Below are positions 26,452-35,824 of a stretch of DNA of 64,000 nt, piece after piece; within the stretch, counting starts at the first letter, position 1, and every line of letters begins with the position of its first letter. The stretch spans positions 1-64,000 of the forward strand of contig JADCEN010000006.1 in NCBI GenBank assembly GCA_020250175.1, in the 5' to 3' direction. The position numbers and the translations under genes were made by a program. A model generated the notes under the pieces. The model was not told the origin of the DNA. It saw only the letters and a list, made by a program, of their open reading frames with translations, and ran no database searches. This stretch comes from Rhodobacter sp. GTDB lineage: Bacteria; Pseudomonadota; Alphaproteobacteria; Rhodobacterales; Rhodobacteraceae.

Positions 26452-26940
26452 TCTGCCCGCAGGGACAACAGCGAAACCTACCGCAACACGCGTTCCTGCC
26501 AAGACCATCGCCCCGGGCCTGCGCGACGCCTGCAACCGATGCGGGGGGGGCCAAAGCCTTTGGCCAGTGCCCGGCAGGCAGCCATGGCAAAGGCCATCAC
26601 CTTTGCCACAACGACCCGCTGTGACCAGGCCCGCCGGGGGCCAAAAGCCCCCCCGGCCAGCGCCCGCCCCGCCCATGGCGGGCGCTTCTCGCCCGCCGGG
26701 TCGGGCGCTGGCCTTCGTTGTTCCTGGACCTGCCGGTCTACGGGGCACCGTCGCGCGCGGGCGGGGAAACGCGGTGCGTTTCCTGATCCCGCCGGGAAAG
26801 GTGTTTCCTGTGAATTTCGGGATGCCCGCAGCTGTGGCAGGGGCCATCGCCCCTGACACAGCGCGACGCTGCCCCTTGACCAGCCGGGGGCCAAAGCCCC
26901 CGGCCAGTGCCAGCCAGGCGCCGGGGCGCGTCTTCAGCCC
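26430..26940. repeat. Mosaic hairpin repeat block 2 (modules A, B, C)
   Basis: The same modules as block 1 recur between the M16 gene and mutL. Module A is present at 26548-26563 (variant), 26636-26655 and 26886-26901 (GGGGGCCAAAGCCCCC). Module B is at 26836-26857 (GGCAGGGGCCATCGCCCCTG), plus a variant TGGCAAAGGCCATCACCTTT at 26585-26608. In the variant three stem pairs change from G-C to A-T on both sides, so pairing is preserved. Module C is at about 26668-26684. The outer end GGTGCTGAAGAC appears at 26430. No gene is credible here; GC is high. Confidence 0.75.
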
Positions 26941-27002
26941 AGGGCCATATGACCCATCCGAAAGGGTGGCAGAATCTGCCGGACCCTGCTACAGATTGGG
27001 GC

Positions 27003-28832
27003 ATGGTCCTGCACAGCCCCAAGATAAGCCCGTCACGCCCGGTCATCCGCCAGCTGGATGAAGCCGCGATCAACCGAATCGCCGCCGGTGAGGTGGTGGA
27101 ACGGCCCGCCTCTGCGGTCAAGGAACTGGTCGAAAACGCGATCGATGCCGGGGCCGGGCGGATCACGGTTGACTATGCCGACGGCGGCAAGACCCTGATC
27201 CGGGTGACGGATGATGGTTGCGGCATGACGGCGGCCGATCTGCCGCTGGCGCTGTCGCGCCATGCCACCTCCAAGATCGACGGATCAGACCTTCTGGCGA
27301 TTTCCAGCTTTGGCTTCCGGGGCGAGGCGCTGCCTTCGCTTGGGGCGGTGGGGCGGCTTTGCGTCACCTCGCGCGCGGCGGGGGAAGAGGCCGCCTCGCT
27401 GTCGGTCATCGGCGGGCGGATCGGGGCGGTGCGGCCTGCCGCGCTGACCCAAGGGACCGTGGCGGAGTTGCGCGATCTGTTCTTTGCCACCCCGGCGCGT
27501 CTGAAATTCCTGCGCAGCGACCGCGCCGAAGCGCAGGCGATTGCCGATGTTATCCGCAGGCTGGCCCTGGCCCAGCCCTCGGTCGGCTTCACGCTGCGCG
27601 ACGTGTCAGGCGGCGGCGAGGGCCGCATCCTGTTCCGCGCCGATCCGGAACCCGGCGATCTGTTTGATGCCCTGCATGGGCGCACTGCCCGGGTTCTGGG
27701 TGCCGATTTCGCCGAGAACGCCCTGCGGGTCGAGGTGGCGCAGGACGGGCTGCGCCTGTCGGGTTATGCGGCATTGCCCACCTATTCGCGGGGGTCTTCG
27801 GTGGCGCAATTCCTGTTCGTCAACGGTCGCCCCGTTCTGGACCGCCTGCTGTTCGGTGCCCTGCGGGCTGCCTATTTCGATCTTCTCAGCCGGGACCGGC
27901 ACCCTGCGGCCGTTCTGCGGCTGGACTGCGATCCGCACCAGGTCGATGTGAACGTGCATCCGGCAAAATCCGAAGTCCGCTTCCGCGAGCCGGGCCTGGT
28001 GCGCGGGCTGATCGTGGGCGGCCTTCGTCAGGCGCTGGCCGGCGGGGCGCAGCGGGCGTCGTCCACCCTCGGGGCCGCAACGGTGGCGGCGCTGCGGCCG
28101 CAGATGCCGCGCAGCTATCAGATGGACCGGCCCTCGGCCCCGGCGCTGATCCGGGCCCATCAGATGCAGTCACCGCCGCCCGCGATGCCGGGCTTTGCCG
28201 AAGCCCGCTCGGCCCGGATCGATGCGCCAGAGGCGGGGGGCGGCACCGAGTCCCTGCCTTTGGGCGCGGCCCGGGCACAGGTCCATGAAAACTACATCAT
28301 TGCGCAGACCGGGCAGGGCATCGTGATCGTCGATCAGCATGCCGCGCATGAGCGGCTGCTTTATGAACGGCTGAAGCGCCAGCGTGATCAGCACGGCATT
28401 GCGGCACAGGCGCTGCTGATTCCGGCGATTGTCGAACTGTCCGATACCGATGCGGCGCGCCTGCTGGAAGTTGCCCCCGACCTGCAGACGCTGGGGCTGA
28501 CGGTAGAGCCCTTTGGCCGGGGCGCGGTTGCTGTGCGCGAGGTGCCCGCCATTCTGGGGCAGGTGGACGCGCGGCGGCTGATCCTGGATGTGCTGGACGA
28601 GCTGCAGGACCCGGGCGGCAGCGCATTGCTGCAGGCAAGGATCGATGGCGTGCTCAGCCGGATGGCCTGCCACGGATCGGTCAGGTCCGGCCGCCAGATG
28701 CGTGCCGAAGAAATGAATGCCCTGCTGCGCGAGATGGAGGCCACACCCCATTCCGGCCAGTGCAACCACGGGCGACCGACCTATGTGGAACTGAGGCTGG
28801 CCGATATCGAACGGCTGTTCGGGCGGACATGA
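27003..28832 (+). CDS. mutL: DNA mismatch repair endonuclease MutL
   Basis: MutL couples mismatch recognition by MutS to strand incision. The 609-residue protein has the GHKL ATPase N-terminus ([45 protein letters not shown]). A proline-rich linker runs from about 350 to 430. The C-terminal domain contains [14 protein letters not shown], matching the DQHA(X)2E(X)4E endonuclease motif, and late [18 protein letters not shown]-type metal motifs (ACHGSVRSG and CNHGRP). It is therefore an incising MutL, as expected without MutH. ATG 27003 is the closest start before the family N-terminus. rmuC overlaps its stop by ATGA. Confidence 0.95.
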   Translation: MVLHSPKISPSRPVIRQLDEAAINRIAAGEVVERPASAVKELVENAIDAGAGRITVDYADGGKTLIRVTDDGCGMTAADLPLALSRHATSKIDGSDLLAISSFGFRGEALPSLGAVGRLCVTSRAAGEEAASLSVIGGRIGAVRPAALTQGTVAELRDLFFATPARLKFLRSDRAEAQAIADVIRRLALAQPSVGFTLRDVSGGGEGRILFRADPEPGDLFDALHGRTARVLGADFAENALRVEVAQDGLRLSGYAALPTYSRGSSVAQFLFVNGRPVLDRLLFGALRAAYFDLLSRDRHPAAVLRLDCDPHQVDVNVHPAKSEVRFREPGLVRGLIVGGLRQALAGGAQRASSTLGAATVAALRPQMPRSYQMDRPSAPALIRAHQMQSPPPAMPGFAEARSARIDAPEAGGGTESLPLGAARAQVHENYIIAQTGQGIVIVDQHAAHERLLYERLKRQRDQHGIAAQALLIPAIVELSDTDAARLLEVAPDLQTLGLTVEPFGRGAVAVREVPAILGQVDARRLILDVLDELQDPGGSALLQARIDGVLSRMACHGSVRSGRQMRAEEMNALLREMEATPHSGQCNHGRPTYVELRLADIERLFGRT

Positions 28833-29989
28833 CCCTGGTCCTGCCAGAGGGGGTGGACCCGCTGTGGGCCGCCGCAGGTGCCGCCGCCTGTGTGCTGCTG
28901 ATCCTGCTGCTGACCCTGCGCGCCGCCGGGCGGGCGGGGCGCATGGCCGAACCGGTGCTGCGCGAACTGGGCTGGATGAGCCAGCGCGTTCAGGGCCTGG
29001 CAGAAGGGCAGGAACGCCTGACGGGCGGGCTTTCGCACCTGTCCGAAACGCAGGCGGTCAGCCAGACGGCGATGCTGCAGCTGATGGAACGCCGCCTGGC
29101 CGAGGTGCAGGCCGGCATGGCGGAAACGCTGACCGGCACTGCAACCCGCACCGCGCGGTCTTTGGGCGAGTTGCAGCACCGGCTGGAAATGATCGACAAG
29201 GCCCAGGCCAATATCGAGAAGCTGTCGGGAAATGTGCTGTCGCTGCAGGACATCCTGTCGAACAAGCAGACACGCGGGGCCTTCGGGGAAATCCAGCTGA
29301 ATGATCTGGTGCGCAAGGTGTTGCCGCCCGATGCCTATACGATGCAGGCCACGCTTTCCAACGGGCGGCGGGCAGATTGCCTGATCCACCTGCCCAACCC
29401 GCCCGGCCCGATCGTGGTCGATTCGAAGTTCCCGCTTGAGGCCTATGAGGCGCTGCGGCGCGCCGAAACCCCGGCGGCGCTGACCGAAGCCGCGCGGGGC
29501 ATGCGCGGTGCCGTGCGCGCCCATATCCGCGCCATTGCCGACCGCTACATCCTGGATGGCGAAACCGCCGATGGCGCGCTGATGTTCCTGCCGTCGGAAG
29601 CTGTTTATGCCGAGCTGCACGCGAACTACCCCGAGGTGGTGCGCGAAGGCTTTGCCGCCAAGGTCTGGATCGTGTCGCCCACCACCTGCATGGCCACGCT
29701 GAACACGATGCGCGCCGTGCTGAAGGATGCGCGGATGCGCGAACATGCCGGCGCGATCCGCCGCGAGCTTTCGGAACTTTACCGCGATGTGGAACGGCTG
29801 GGCCAAAGGGTCGAAAATCTGGACCGCCATTTCGGCATGGCCGCCAAGGATATTGCCGACATCCGCATTTCTTCCGACAAGGCGGCGCGGCGGGCGCGGC
29901 GGCTGGACAATTTCGATTTTGAGGATCTGGCACCTGCGCAGGACGATCCGGTCCCTGTGCCGCTGGCACCCAAGGGTGCGGCGGAATGA
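28829..29989 (+). CDS. rmuC: RmuC family DNA recombination protein
   Basis: This 386-residue protein has one N-terminal membrane helix ([20 protein letters not shown]) and a helical coiled-coil stretch at about 45-140. The RmuC nuclease-like core follows: [59 protein letters not shown] and [10 protein letters not shown]. RmuC limits inversion at short inverted repeats in E. coli and has a restriction-endonuclease-like fold. The ATGA overlap with mutL suggests translational coupling of two genome-stability genes; HutD follows with another ATGA overlap. Confidence 0.93.
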   Translation: MTLVLPEGVDPLWAAAGAAACVLLILLLTLRAAGRAGRMAEPVLRELGWMSQRVQGLAEGQERLTGGLSHLSETQAVSQTAMLQLMERRLAEVQAGMAETLTGTATRTARSLGELQHRLEMIDKAQANIEKLSGNVLSLQDILSNKQTRGAFGEIQLNDLVRKVLPPDAYTMQATLSNGRRADCLIHLPNPPGPIVVDSKFPLEAYEALRRAETPAALTEAARGMRGAVRAHIRAIADRYILDGETADGALMFLPSEAVYAELHANYPEVVREGFAAKVWIVSPTTCMATLNTMRAVLKDARMREHAGAIRRELSELYRDVERLGQRVENLDRHFGMAAKDIADIRISSDKAARRARRLDNFDFEDLAPAQDDPVPVPLAPKGAAE

Positions 29990-30510
29990 GGCATCTTGCC
30001 GCCGCCGGTTACAGACCCATGCCTTGGGCAAACGGGCGCGGGACAACGGTAGAGTTGCTGCGCGAAGATGGACCGGAGGGGCTGCGGTTTCGTCTGTCGA
30101 TGGCCAGCGTGACGGGGGATGGGCCGTTCTCGATCCTTCCGGGGATCGAGCGGAGCCTGACGGTTATCTCCGGGCCCGGCTTCCGGCTGACAGGCGAAGG
30201 GCTGTCGCTGATCTGTGCGCCGCTTGTGCCGGTCTTCTTTCCGGGCGATCTGGCTTTATGCGCAGAGGGCACCGGCGGCAGTCCATCGGAGGATTTCAAC
30301 GTGATGACGGCGCGCGCCCTGCCGCGCCCGACCGTCACCGTGCTGCAGGCACCTGTCGAACTGCCTGCGGGCGGCACGCTTTACCTTCTTGCCCTGGACC
30401 CCCTTGTCATCAACAGCCTGCCGGTCCAGCGCCATGATCTTGTCATCACCGAAACCTCTGCCCGGATCGACGGGGCGGGACCGGTCATCGCCGTGCGCCG
30501 CCCGCGTTAG
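29986..30510 (+). CDS. HutD/Ves family cupin-like protein
   Basis: This 174-residue protein fits HutD/Ves: YRPMPWANGRGTTVELLRE, FRLSMASVTGDGPFSILPGIERSLTVISG, and PSEDFNVMTARA. HutD in Pseudomonas and others is thought to moderate histidine-utilisation flux; its ligand binding is inferred from structure. No hut operon is next to it, although an N-formylglutamate amidohydrolase gene is 9.5 kb away. It overlaps rmuC by ATGA and its stop overlaps the chrR stop on the opposite strand by three to four bases. Confidence 0.85.
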   Translation: MRHLAAAGYRPMPWANGRGTTVELLREDGPEGLRFRLSMASVTGDGPFSILPGIERSLTVISGPGFRLTGEGLSLICAPLVPVFFPGDLALCAEGTGGSPSEDFNVMTARALPRPTVTVLQAPVELPAGGTLYLLALDPLVINSLPVQRHDLVITETSARIDGAGPVIAVRRPR

Positions 30511-31154
30511 ATGCGCAGGAACGGCTGGGCGATCCGGGGGATCAGCCGGTTGAAGCGCAGCGGCGCGTCGGTGGCCACCAGACAGATGCAGTCTGCGCCC
30601 GGTTCGGCAACCGGTGTGTGTTCCAGCTCTTCCGTGGCGATTTCAATATCGCCGGGCCCGAAGCGGTCTTCGGTGTCACGAAAGGCACCCTGCAGGACCA
30701 GGGTCAGTTCCATGCCGCGATGGCCATGATCCGGCACGGCCTGACCGGCCGGTATGTGCAGAAGCCGCGCGGTGGCGCCTGTGTCCGTCTTGAGGATGGC
30801 CTGCCGCACCCCCATGCCCACAGGCCGCCAGCGCACCGCCGCAAGGTCGCCCCCCACATAATCGCGCAGCGGTGCCGGAAAGACGCAGCCCATGATCCGC
30901 GAGGCCCGGACAGGTTCAGCCTGCGGCAGGCCGGTGATGCGCGCCATGGTGGCTTCAAAACTGTCTTCGGCCATGCGCGCCTGGTCGGCATCTTCGATAA
31001 GTGCGCCGCCGATGGCATCAAACGCCAGAAGGCGCGCCCGGCAGTCGTCACAAAGAGACACATGCGTTGCCACGACAAGGCTGAACGCCTCGGGCAACTG
31101 GCCTGCAGAATAGGCCATGAGCAAAGGGTCGGAAAGGTGGTGGCGGATCGTCAT
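30507..31154 (-). CDS. chrR: ChrR family anti-sigma factor (zinc ASD plus cupin)
   Basis: ChrR holds the ECF sigma factor RpoE inactive until singlet oxygen or organic peroxide triggers its turnover. The 215-residue protein has the zinc anti-sigma domain with ligands at His6, His31, Cys35 and Cys38 (HHLSDPLLMAYSAG and THVSLCDDC), the same numbering as R. sphaeroides ChrR. A cupin domain (residues about 110-195) follows, with LLHIPAGQAVPDHGHRGMELTLVLQG supplying possible metal ligands. It lies 10 bp after rpoE in an operon. Its 3' end meets hutD. Confidence 0.94.
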   Translation of the reverse strand: MTIRHHLSDPLLMAYSAGQLPEAFSLVVATHVSLCDDCRARLLAFDAIGGALIEDADQARMAEDSFEATMARITGLPQAEPVRASRIMGCVFPAPLRDYVGGDLAAVRWRPVGMGVRQAILKTDTGATARLLHIPAGQAVPDHGHRGMELTLVLQGAFRDTEDRFGPGDIEIATEELEHTPVAEPGADCICLVATDAPLRFNRLIPRIAQPFLRI

Positions 31155-31164
31155 ATTCTTGCTT

Positions 31165-31707
31165 TCAACTCATCTGGTGGCGCAGCCGTTCCAAGGCTAA
31201 TCTGATGCGGGATTTGATCGTTCCAAGGGGCAGACCGGTTTCTGCGGCGATTTCGGTGTGCGACAAATCGCCGAAATAGGCCCGCTCGATCAAGGAACGC
31301 TGTTTTTCGGGCAGTTGGGCCAGCGCTTCGCCCAGACGGCGGCTTTCCTGCTGCAGCACCATGGCATCGGCCTGATCCGGTTCCGGTTCCGGCCCCCAGG
31401 GCAGGTCCTCGGGCTCGGGGCGTCGGGATTTGCGCAGGGCGTCGATCCGGCGGTTGCGCGCAATCGTGAACACCCATGTCGCAACGCTGGCCCGCTTGGG
31501 GTCGAACATATGCGCCTTGTGCCAGATCGTCGCCATGACCTCTTGCGCACATTCCTCCGCCAAAGGCTCGTTGGCACCGGATTTCCGCAGGAAGGCCTTG
31601 ATCCTCGGGGCGAAGTGCCGGAACAGAAGTGCGAATGCCCCCCTGTCTGCATCGTCGCGGACCCGAAGCAGAAGTGCGGCCCAATCCTGTTCGGTTTCCG
31701 ACGTCAT
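31165..31707 (-). CDS. rpoE: ECF RNA polymerase sigma factor RpoE (ChrR-paired)
   Basis: This 180-residue group IV sigma factor has region 2 (FALLFRHFAPRIKAFLRKSG, ATIWHKAHMFDPKRASVATWVFTIARNRRIDALRK) and region 4 (LPEKQRSLIERAYFGDLSHTEIAAETGLPLGTIKSRIRLALERLR). The sequence closely follows R. sphaeroides RpoE, which activates the singlet-oxygen response. The ORF track runs to 31959; ATG 31707 (MTSETEQDW) matches the family N-terminus. An autoregulatory-type promoter lies about 116 bp upstream, and a second facing the neighbouring operon shares its architecture. Confidence 0.95.
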   Translation of the reverse strand: MTSETEQDWAALLLRVRDDADRGAFALLFRHFAPRIKAFLRKSGANEPLAEECAQEVMATIWHKAHMFDPKRASVATWVFTIARNRRIDALRKSRRPEPEDLPWGPEPEPDQADAMVLQQESRRLGEALAQLPEKQRSLIERAYFGDLSHTEIAAETGLPLGTIKSRIRLALERLRHQMS

Positions 31708-31822
31708 TCTTTCAATTCCTTTGGAACCCGCAAGGCGATGCAGGCCTGTCCGTGCAGCATAATGCTGCCCGCCGACCTGCGCATCCGAATTTTCCAAAGA
31801 GAAGGTTTCCAGCGTCATGGCG

Positions 31823-31852
31823 GGATTACGGGGAAAGGCTGCCGCCGGATCA
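31823..31852 (-). promoter_or_regulatory. Predicted RpoE-dependent promoter of rpoE-chrR
   Basis: On the minus strand TGATCC is followed by exactly 18 bp and then TAATCC. This matches the known Rhodobacter RpoE/ChrR-type -35 (TGATCC) and spacing. It predicts a leader of about 110 nt before the rpoE ATG and positive autoregulation. Confidence 0.7.
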
Positions 31853-31897
31853 CCCGATGTGCAGGAAAATCGCACGAAGCCGGCTGGCGATGCTTTC

Positions 31898-31927
31898 TGA
31901 TCCGATTCACCGGCCGCGCCGTAACCA
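31898..31927 (+). promoter_or_regulatory. Predicted RpoE-dependent promoter of the flavin oxidoreductase operon
   Basis: On the plus strand TGATCC is followed by exactly 18 bp and then TAACCA, the same architecture as the divergent rpoE site 45 bp away. The start of transcription would fall about 27 bp before the ATG at 31962. Confidence 0.7.
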
Positions 31928-31961
31928 GTGCAAAGGCGGCAATCAAAGGGGCGATCCACTC

Positions 31962-33254
31962 ATGCCATTCGAACGGCTTACTGCTGCACCGCGGCGTATC
32001 GCGGTGATCGGAGGCGGCATATCGGGGATGGCCGCCGCCTATCTTCTTGCGCCTGACAACGCGGTCGTTCTGTTTGAGGCCGAGAATCGGCTGGGCGGGC
32101 ATGCCCGCACCGTCATGGCAGGAAAGCGCGGTGATCAGCCGGTGGATACGGGCTTCATCGTTTTCAACCGCGTGAACTATCCCAACCTCGTCGCCCTGTT
32201 CGAAAAGCTCGAGGTTCCCACGGCCCCCAGCAACATGAGCTTTGGCGCCTCGCTGCGCGGGGGGTGGCTGGAATACGGGCTGGCCGGCTTTGACGCGCTG
32301 TTTGCCCAGCGGCGCAATCTGGTGAACCCGCGTTACCTGGGGATGCTGCGCGACATCACGCGCTTCAACGCAAAGGCAGCCGATCTGGCGCAGGATGACA
32401 GCATCAGCCTGGGTGATTTCCTTGACCGGCTGGGCACCGGCGACTGGTTTCGGGACCATTATCTTTTGCCGTTTTCGGGGGCGATATGGTCTACCCCCAC
32501 GTCCGGCATGATGAATTTCCCGGCGCAGCCGCTGATCCGGTTTTTCCGCAACCACGCGCTGCTGGGCTATTACGGCCAGCATCAGTGGTACACGGTCCAG
32601 GGGGGGTCGGTTGAATATGTGCGTCGCCTTCAGGCGTCCTTGACCGTTCAGGGTGTTGACCTGCGGCTGGGCACGCCGGTCGCGGCGGTGCGCCGGGGGG
32701 CCGCAGGGCCTGCGGTGCGTGTGACCGGGGGCGAGTGGGAACTGTTCGACGACATCGTCTTTGCCAGCCATGCCGATGACACGCTGCGCCTTCTGTCCGA
32801 TGCAACGCCCGAAGAACGCGCTGCCCTGTCGGCCGTGCGCTATCAGCCGAACCATGCGGTTCTGCATTCCGATCCTTCGGTCATGCCGAAACGCAAGGCT
32901 GCCTGGGCGTCCTGGGTCTATGTCGAGCCGGCCGGGCCGAAACCCGAGCGGATCGATCTGACTTACTGGATGAATTCGTTGCAGCCGATCCCGCAGGATG
33001 ACCCGCTGTTTGTCACGCTGAATTCGAACGCGCCAATCCGCGAGGATCTGATCCATGACACGGTGACCTTCCGTCACCCTGTCTATGACATGGCGGCGTT
33101 CCGCGCCCAGGACCAGCTGCGCCGCATGAACGGCGGGCATGACACCTGGTTCTGCGGTGCCTGGATGCGCAACGGGTTCCACGAAGACGGTTTTGCCAGC
33201 GCGGTTGACGTGGTCGGGGCCATGCGCGCGCGCCAGACCCTGCTTGCCGCATGA
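31962..33254 (+). CDS. FAD-dependent amine oxidase-like oxidoreductase (COG2907 type)
   Basis: This 430-residue flavoprotein begins with the dinucleotide-binding IAVIGGGISGMAAAYLL (about residues 13-29), followed by LFEAENRLGGHARTV and VDTGFIVFNRVNYPNL. The C-terminal flavin-contact segment is TWFCGAWMRNGFHEDGFASAVDVVGAM. This family is related to amine oxidases, phytoene desaturases and fatty-acid desaturase-like enzymes. In R. sphaeroides a homologous operon responds to RpoE and relatives are tied to modified (cyclopropane/furan) fatty acids; the substrate here is not known. ATG 31962 follows the ECF promoter. DUF1365 overlaps by ATGA. Confidence 0.85.
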   Translation: MPFERLTAAPRRIAVIGGGISGMAAAYLLAPDNAVVLFEAENRLGGHARTVMAGKRGDQPVDTGFIVFNRVNYPNLVALFEKLEVPTAPSNMSFGASLRGGWLEYGLAGFDALFAQRRNLVNPRYLGMLRDITRFNAKAADLAQDDSISLGDFLDRLGTGDWFRDHYLLPFSGAIWSTPTSGMMNFPAQPLIRFFRNHALLGYYGQHQWYTVQGGSVEYVRRLQASLTVQGVDLRLGTPVAAVRRGAAGPAVRVTGGEWELFDDIVFASHADDTLRLLSDATPEERAALSAVRYQPNHAVLHSDPSVMPKRKAAWASWVYVEPAGPKPERIDLTYWMNSLQPIPQDDPLFVTLNSNAPIREDLIHDTVTFRHPVYDMAAFRAQDQLRRMNGGHDTWFCGAWMRNGFHEDGFASAVDVVGAMRARQTLLAA

Positions 33255-34003
33255 CCGGGGTTGATCACATCCGGGGCCAGACGTTTCATGGCCGCAAGGG
33301 GGCCGTGACGAATGCCTTCCGCTATGGCGTGGATTACATCCTGCTGGACCCGGCAACGGCGCGCGGCCCGTCGCTCTTTTCGCTGAATGGCCGCAACATC
33401 ACCTCGTTGTACGACACCGACCACGGCGGTCTGCCGGGCCAGGGGCGCGGCGTTGACTGGGTGCGCGACGTGCTGGCGGCGCATGGCCTGCCAGGGGCAG
33501 AGCGCATTCAGCTTCTGGCACAGCCCCGCGTTCTGGGCCATGTCTTCAATCCGGTGTCGTTCTGGCTGTGCCATGACGGCGCGGGCGCGCTGCGCGTCGT
33601 CATCGCCGAAGTGTCGAACACTTACGGCGACCGGCATTCCTATCTGTGCCACCGCCCCGATCTTGCCCCCCTGGGCCGCGAAGACACGGTTCAGGCCACC
33701 AAGATTTTTCACGTCTCGCCGTTTCAGCCTGTCGAAGGCGGCTATGCGTTCCGCTTTGACATCCGCAGCGACCGCATCGGCATCTGGATTGATTACACGG
33801 CCGGAACCGGCGGGCTGATCGCGACGCTGACCGGGCGCAGGGTGCCGCTGACAAATGGCGGCATCCTGCGGGCCTGCCTGCGGCGGCCCTTCGGCTCGCG
33901 CCGGGTGCTGGCGCTGATCTATTGGCAGGCGGCAAAACTGTACTGGAAAGGGGCCGCCTTTCGCCACCGTCCAGCCCCGCCGACGCAGGAGGTGACCCGA
34001 TGA
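33251..34003 (+). CDS. DUF1365 domain protein
   Basis: This 250-residue protein matches DUF1365: GAVTNAFRYGVDYILLD, LFSLNGRNITSLYDTDHG, LLAQPRVLGHVFNPVSFWLCHD and VIAEVSNTYGDRHSYLC. The family is almost always next to the flavin oxidoreductase seen here and often a cyclopropane-fatty-acid synthase, which points to lipid modification, but no activity is proven. It overlaps both neighbours by ATGA. No signal peptide is seen. The absence of a cfa gene in this operon is noteworthy. Confidence 0.88.
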   Translation: MTGVDHIRGQTFHGRKGAVTNAFRYGVDYILLDPATARGPSLFSLNGRNITSLYDTDHGGLPGQGRGVDWVRDVLAAHGLPGAERIQLLAQPRVLGHVFNPVSFWLCHDGAGALRVVIAEVSNTYGDRHSYLCHRPDLAPLGREDTVQATKIFHVSPFQPVEGGYAFRFDIRSDRIGIWIDYTAGTGGLIATLTGRRVPLTNGGILRACLRRPFGSRRVLALIYWQAAKLYWKGAAFRHRPAPPTQEVTR

Positions 34004-35262
34004 AGGCAATGACCTTGCCGCAGGACAGTGCCGCGCCCCGCCTTGGGGCCTGGGCCTTGTTTTCGGGGATGATCGCTGCGGCGGGCTTGCCGATTTATAT
34101 CCATGCGCCGAAATTCTATGTCGATGAATATGGCGTCGGTCTTGCTGCCCTTGGCGGTGCCCTGGTGCTGCTGCGGCTGATTGACGTGGCGCAGGACCCG
34201 CTGCTGGGCTGGCTGTCGGAACGCCATGAAAGGCTGCGCGGGCGGCTGGTTGCGCTGTGCGTTGTGGCAATGGCGGCGGCGATGGTGGCGCTTTTTGCCG
34301 TGACCCCGCCCATGGCCCCGCTGTGGTGGTTCGCGATTGCGCTGATCGTGCTGTTTTCCGCCTTCAGCTTCCTGTCGATCTCGTTCTATGCCGAAGGCGT
34401 GCGCAAGGCGGCAGAGCTTGGGCCGCAGGGCCATCTGCGCCTGGCGGGCTGGCGCGAAGGCGGTGCCCTGCTAGGCGTGTCGCTGGCAGCCGTGGCACCG
34501 GTGGCCCTGGCATCCGTCACCGATACCCCTTTCACCGGCTTTGCGTTTGGCTTTGCCCTTGTGGCGCTGGTTGCCGCCTGGGCGATGCGGCACGAATGGG
34601 GGCATGCAGGCGACACGGCCCGCGCCCCCGCCGAAGTGGCGCTGCGCGATGTGCTGTCGGACGGGCTGGCGCGGCGTCTGCTGCTGCTTGCGCTGGTGAA
34701 TGCAACGCCGGTCGCGGTGACCTCGACCCTGTTTCTGTTCTTCGTGGAAAGCCGTCTTGATTCGCGGGGAAGCGAAGGCCCGCTCTTGCTGCTGTTCTTC
34801 CTGTCGGCGGCGGCGTCGACCCCGGTATGGAGCCGGCTGGCGACCTGGTACGGGGAAAAACCGGTCCTGCTGGCGGGCATGCTGCTGGCGGTGCTGTCCT
34901 TTGCCTGTGCCGCGACGCTGGGGGCGGGCGATGTGCTGGTCTTTGCCGCAATCTGTGCGGCGTCGGGGGCCGCCCTTGGGGCCGACATGACGCTGTTGCC
35001 CGCGATCTTTGCCCGCCGCCTGTCGGTGATAGCACCCGGGGCCGGGGCCGGATTTGGCCTGTGGTCGTTTGTCAGCAAGCTGACCCTGGCGATTGCCGCC
35101 GGAACCCTTCTGCCGCTGCTGGAGGCAAGGGGGTTCGTCTCGGGCGGGGTGAACCCCGACTCGGCCCTGGTGCTGCTGACGGTCCTTTACGCCATCGTGC
35201 CTTGCGTCCTGAAACTCGTGGCGATCGGGCTTCTGCTCGTCACCCCCATTCCGGAGAGCTGA
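34000..35262 (+). CDS. MFS transporter (GPH cation symporter-like)
   Basis: This 420-residue protein has about 12 hydrophobic helices. The early LRLIDVAQDPLLGWLSERHERLRGRL segment resembles the D(X)3DP motif loop of glycoside-pentoside-hexuronide:cation symporters, though other MFS loops look similar. In this operon a lipid or lipid-precursor substrate is possible. ATG 34000 overlaps the DUF1365 stop and has an AGGAGG just upstream; the ORF track adds 26 spurious codons. DUF3833 starts 1 bp after its stop. Confidence 0.82.
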   Translation: MKAMTLPQDSAAPRLGAWALFSGMIAAAGLPIYIHAPKFYVDEYGVGLAALGGALVLLRLIDVAQDPLLGWLSERHERLRGRLVALCVVAMAAAMVALFAVTPPMAPLWWFAIALIVLFSAFSFLSISFYAEGVRKAAELGPQGHLRLAGWREGGALLGVSLAAVAPVALASVTDTPFTGFAFGFALVALVAAWAMRHEWGHAGDTARAPAEVALRDVLSDGLARRLLLLALVNATPVAVTSTLFLFFVESRLDSRGSEGPLLLLFFLSAAASTPVWSRLATWYGEKPVLLAGMLLAVLSFACAATLGAGDVLVFAAICAASGAALGADMTLLPAIFARRLSVIAPGAGAGFGLWSFVSKLTLAIAAGTLLPLLEARGFVSGGVNPDSALVLLTVLYAIVPCVLKLVAIGLLLVTPIPES

Positions 35263-35263
35263 C

Positions 35264-35824
35264 ATGCCCACGATCCTTTCGCTGCTGCTTGGCATGTGTC
35301 TGACGGTTGGCCTGCTGGCCCTTCAGACGCGGATGATGGGCTTTCGTGCCCAGAAGCCGCGCGACTATGCCGCCACCTTGCCGCGCTTTGATCTGCGACA
35401 GCACCTGAACGGCCCGATCCTGTGCGAAGGGGTGATCTACGGGCCCACGGGGCGCGTCTCGTCGCGCTTTGTGGCGGATTTCGAGGCGCGCTGGGACGGA
35501 AACGTCGGCGTGATGACCGAAACCTTCCGCTATGACAGCGGCACGGTGCAGAACCGGCAGTGGACCCTGACCCTGGGCAATGACGGGGCCGTCAGGGCCA
35601 CGGCACCGGATGTGGTGGGCGAAGGCCATGGGCGGGCCGAAGGATCGGGCGTCTTGCTGAACTACCGGCTGCGCCTGACGCCCGAGGCCGGGGGGCATGT
35701 GCTGAACGTGACCGACTGGATGTATCTGATGGAAAACGGGACGATCATGAACCGCAGCCAGTTCACAAAATTCGGAATCAAGGTGGCCGAACTGGTGGCC
35801 ACGATGCGAAAGAAAGACGCATGA
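35264..35824 (+). CDS. DUF3833 domain protein
   Basis: This 186-residue protein has an N-terminal hydrophobic anchor or signal (ILSLLLGMCLTVGLLALQTRM) and a DUF3833 body: FDLRQHLNGPILCEGVIYGPTG, FRYDSGTVQNRQWTLTLGNDG and MENGTIMNRSQFTKFG. The family is found in proteobacterial operons with DUF1365 and the flavin oxidoreductase; related proteins are lipoproteins, but no canonical lipobox is present here. It probably faces the periplasm. The SDR gene overlaps by ATGA. Confidence 0.85.
   Translation: MPTILSLLLGMCLTVGLLALQTRMMGFRAQKPRDYAATLPRFDLRQHLNGPILCEGVIYGPTGRVSSRFVADFEARWDGNVGVMTETFRYDSGTVQNRQWTLTLGNDGAVRATAPDVVGEGHGRAEGSGVLLNYRLRLTPEAGGHVLNVTDWMYLMENGTIMNRSQFTKFGIKVAELVATMRKKDA

Noticed and set aside
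31815-33356. 513-codon minus-strand ORF
   Set aside because: Antisense to the FAD oxidoreductase and crossing both ECF promoters.
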